A stretch of 53,356 nt of DNA, taken from NCBI GenBank assembly GCA_947646015.1, contig CANSEY010000029.1:1-53356 (forward strand), read 5' to 3'. The notes under the pieces are model-generated. The model was not told the DNA's origin, ran no database searches, and was given only the letters and a program-made list of their open reading frames with translations. The translations under genes and the position numbers were made by a program. The stretch comes from an uncultured Bacteroides sp. (lineage in GTDB: Bacteria; Bacteroidota; Bacteroidia; Bacteroidales; Bacteroidaceae). Positions 53,162 to 53,356 of this stretch are shown piece by piece. Within the stretch, counting starts at the first letter, position 1. The number at the start of each line of letters is the position of its first letter.

Positions 53162-53192
53162 CAAAGTTAACTGTATTTTTTATAAATACAAT
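53162..53192 (-). promoter_or_regulatory. Promoter inside the invertible segment, reading leftward
   Basis: On the minus strand, ATTG (53192-53189), 19 bases, then TAACTTTG (53169-53162): a close fit to the Bacteroides TTTG-N19-TAnnTTTG promoter. It now reads toward the 3' end of the convergent GH3 gene; inversion would point it to the right. Confidence 0.65.
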
Positions 53193-53301
53193 AAACAATA
53201 CTAAAAAATAATATAAAATAATTCTTTTATTGATTTGTTTTTCCGCCTAATATAAATGATAAAGTAATATAAAAAGAAAAGTAATCCTTTCATGTCATTT
53301 T

Positions 53302-53318
53302 AAGTTCTGATAGGACTT
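53302..53318. repeat. Right inverted repeat of the invertible segment
   Basis: The 17-base site AAGTTCTGATAGGACTT differs from the complement of the left copy at one base and is nearly palindromic. Confidence 0.7.
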
Positions 53319-53356
53319 GGCATTTCTGCCGGCCTGCTCTCTCCGAACTATGTGTT

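Larger units (their letters stand above)
52983..53318. other. Putative invertible promoter segment (fin type)
   Basis: Inverted repeats at 52983-52999 (AAGTTCTATCAGAACTT) and 53302-53318 (AAGTTCTGATAGGACTT) agree at 16 of 17 positions when one is reverse-complemented. Both fit AGTYYYN4GDACT, the motif I recall for one class of B. fragilis invertible regions. The roughly 300-bp AT-rich segment between them encodes nothing and contains a promoter. The recombinase is not in the window. The remaining DNA from 52798 to 53356 shows no gene. Confidence 0.7.

Overview
The window reads as a chromosomal stretch of a gut Bacteroides, most probably Bacteroides fragilis or a close relative. The evidence is a SusC/SusD glycan-uptake locus driven by an ECF sigma/FecR-type anti-sigma pair, DUF4476 proteins, many -7 boxes of the Bacteroidetes form TAnnTTTG, few Shine-Dalgarno sequences, tRNAs without encoded CCA, and at the right edge a pair of inverted repeats fitting the motif I recall for the B. 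fragilis 'fin' invertible promoters. No rRNA, CRISPR array, transposase or phage gene is visible.

Layout. 1-97: 3' end of a type II tRNA (probably Leu) and its terminator. 98-917: gene-poor DNA with short repeats. 972-3287: secreted glycosidase-like protein. 3426-11351 (minus strand): DUF2007 protein; acyl-CoA synthetase with an XRE-cupin regulator and proC; then the arginine operon argR - GNAT acyltransferase - argG - argC - argD. 11677-11834: tRNA-Pro(CGG) and tRNA-Phe(GAA). 12275-17248: PAS histidine kinase, GadC-like antiporter, a divergent K+-channel-like protein with an altered pore filter, and malate dehydrogenase. 17460-24715: CvfB-like RNA-binding protein, two DUF4476 exported proteins plus a basic exported protein, a peptidoglycan glycosyltransferase with a long AsmA-like N-terminus, a MutS-like ATPase and a small exported protein.

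24889-36211 (minus): a polysaccharide utilisation locus in transcription order ECF sigma, FecR-like anti-sigma, SusC, SusD, GH31, GH36. The outer-membrane pair would import an oligosaccharide, GH31 and GH36 would remove alpha-linked sugars, and the sigma/anti-sigma pair would sense substrate through the STN domain of SusC. 36652-42469 (minus): a tripartite exporter (ATPase, two MacB-type permeases, HlyD adaptor, TolC-type channel). 42648-43628: ROK sugar kinase. 44384-44737: ribosomal protein L19. 44894-52735: a plus-strand operon with a 5'-nucleotidase split over two genes in swapped order, followed by two tandem paralogues fusing a NagZ-type GH3 domain to a serine beta-lactamase-like domain, suggesting periplasmic nucleotide and cell-wall fragment scavenging.

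52983-53318: the most notable non-coding object. Two 17-bp near-identical inverted repeats enclose about 300 bp with a consensus-like Bacteroides promoter that now points left, away from whatever gene lies beyond the right edge. I interpret this as a phase-variable promoter caught in the OFF orientation for that gene.
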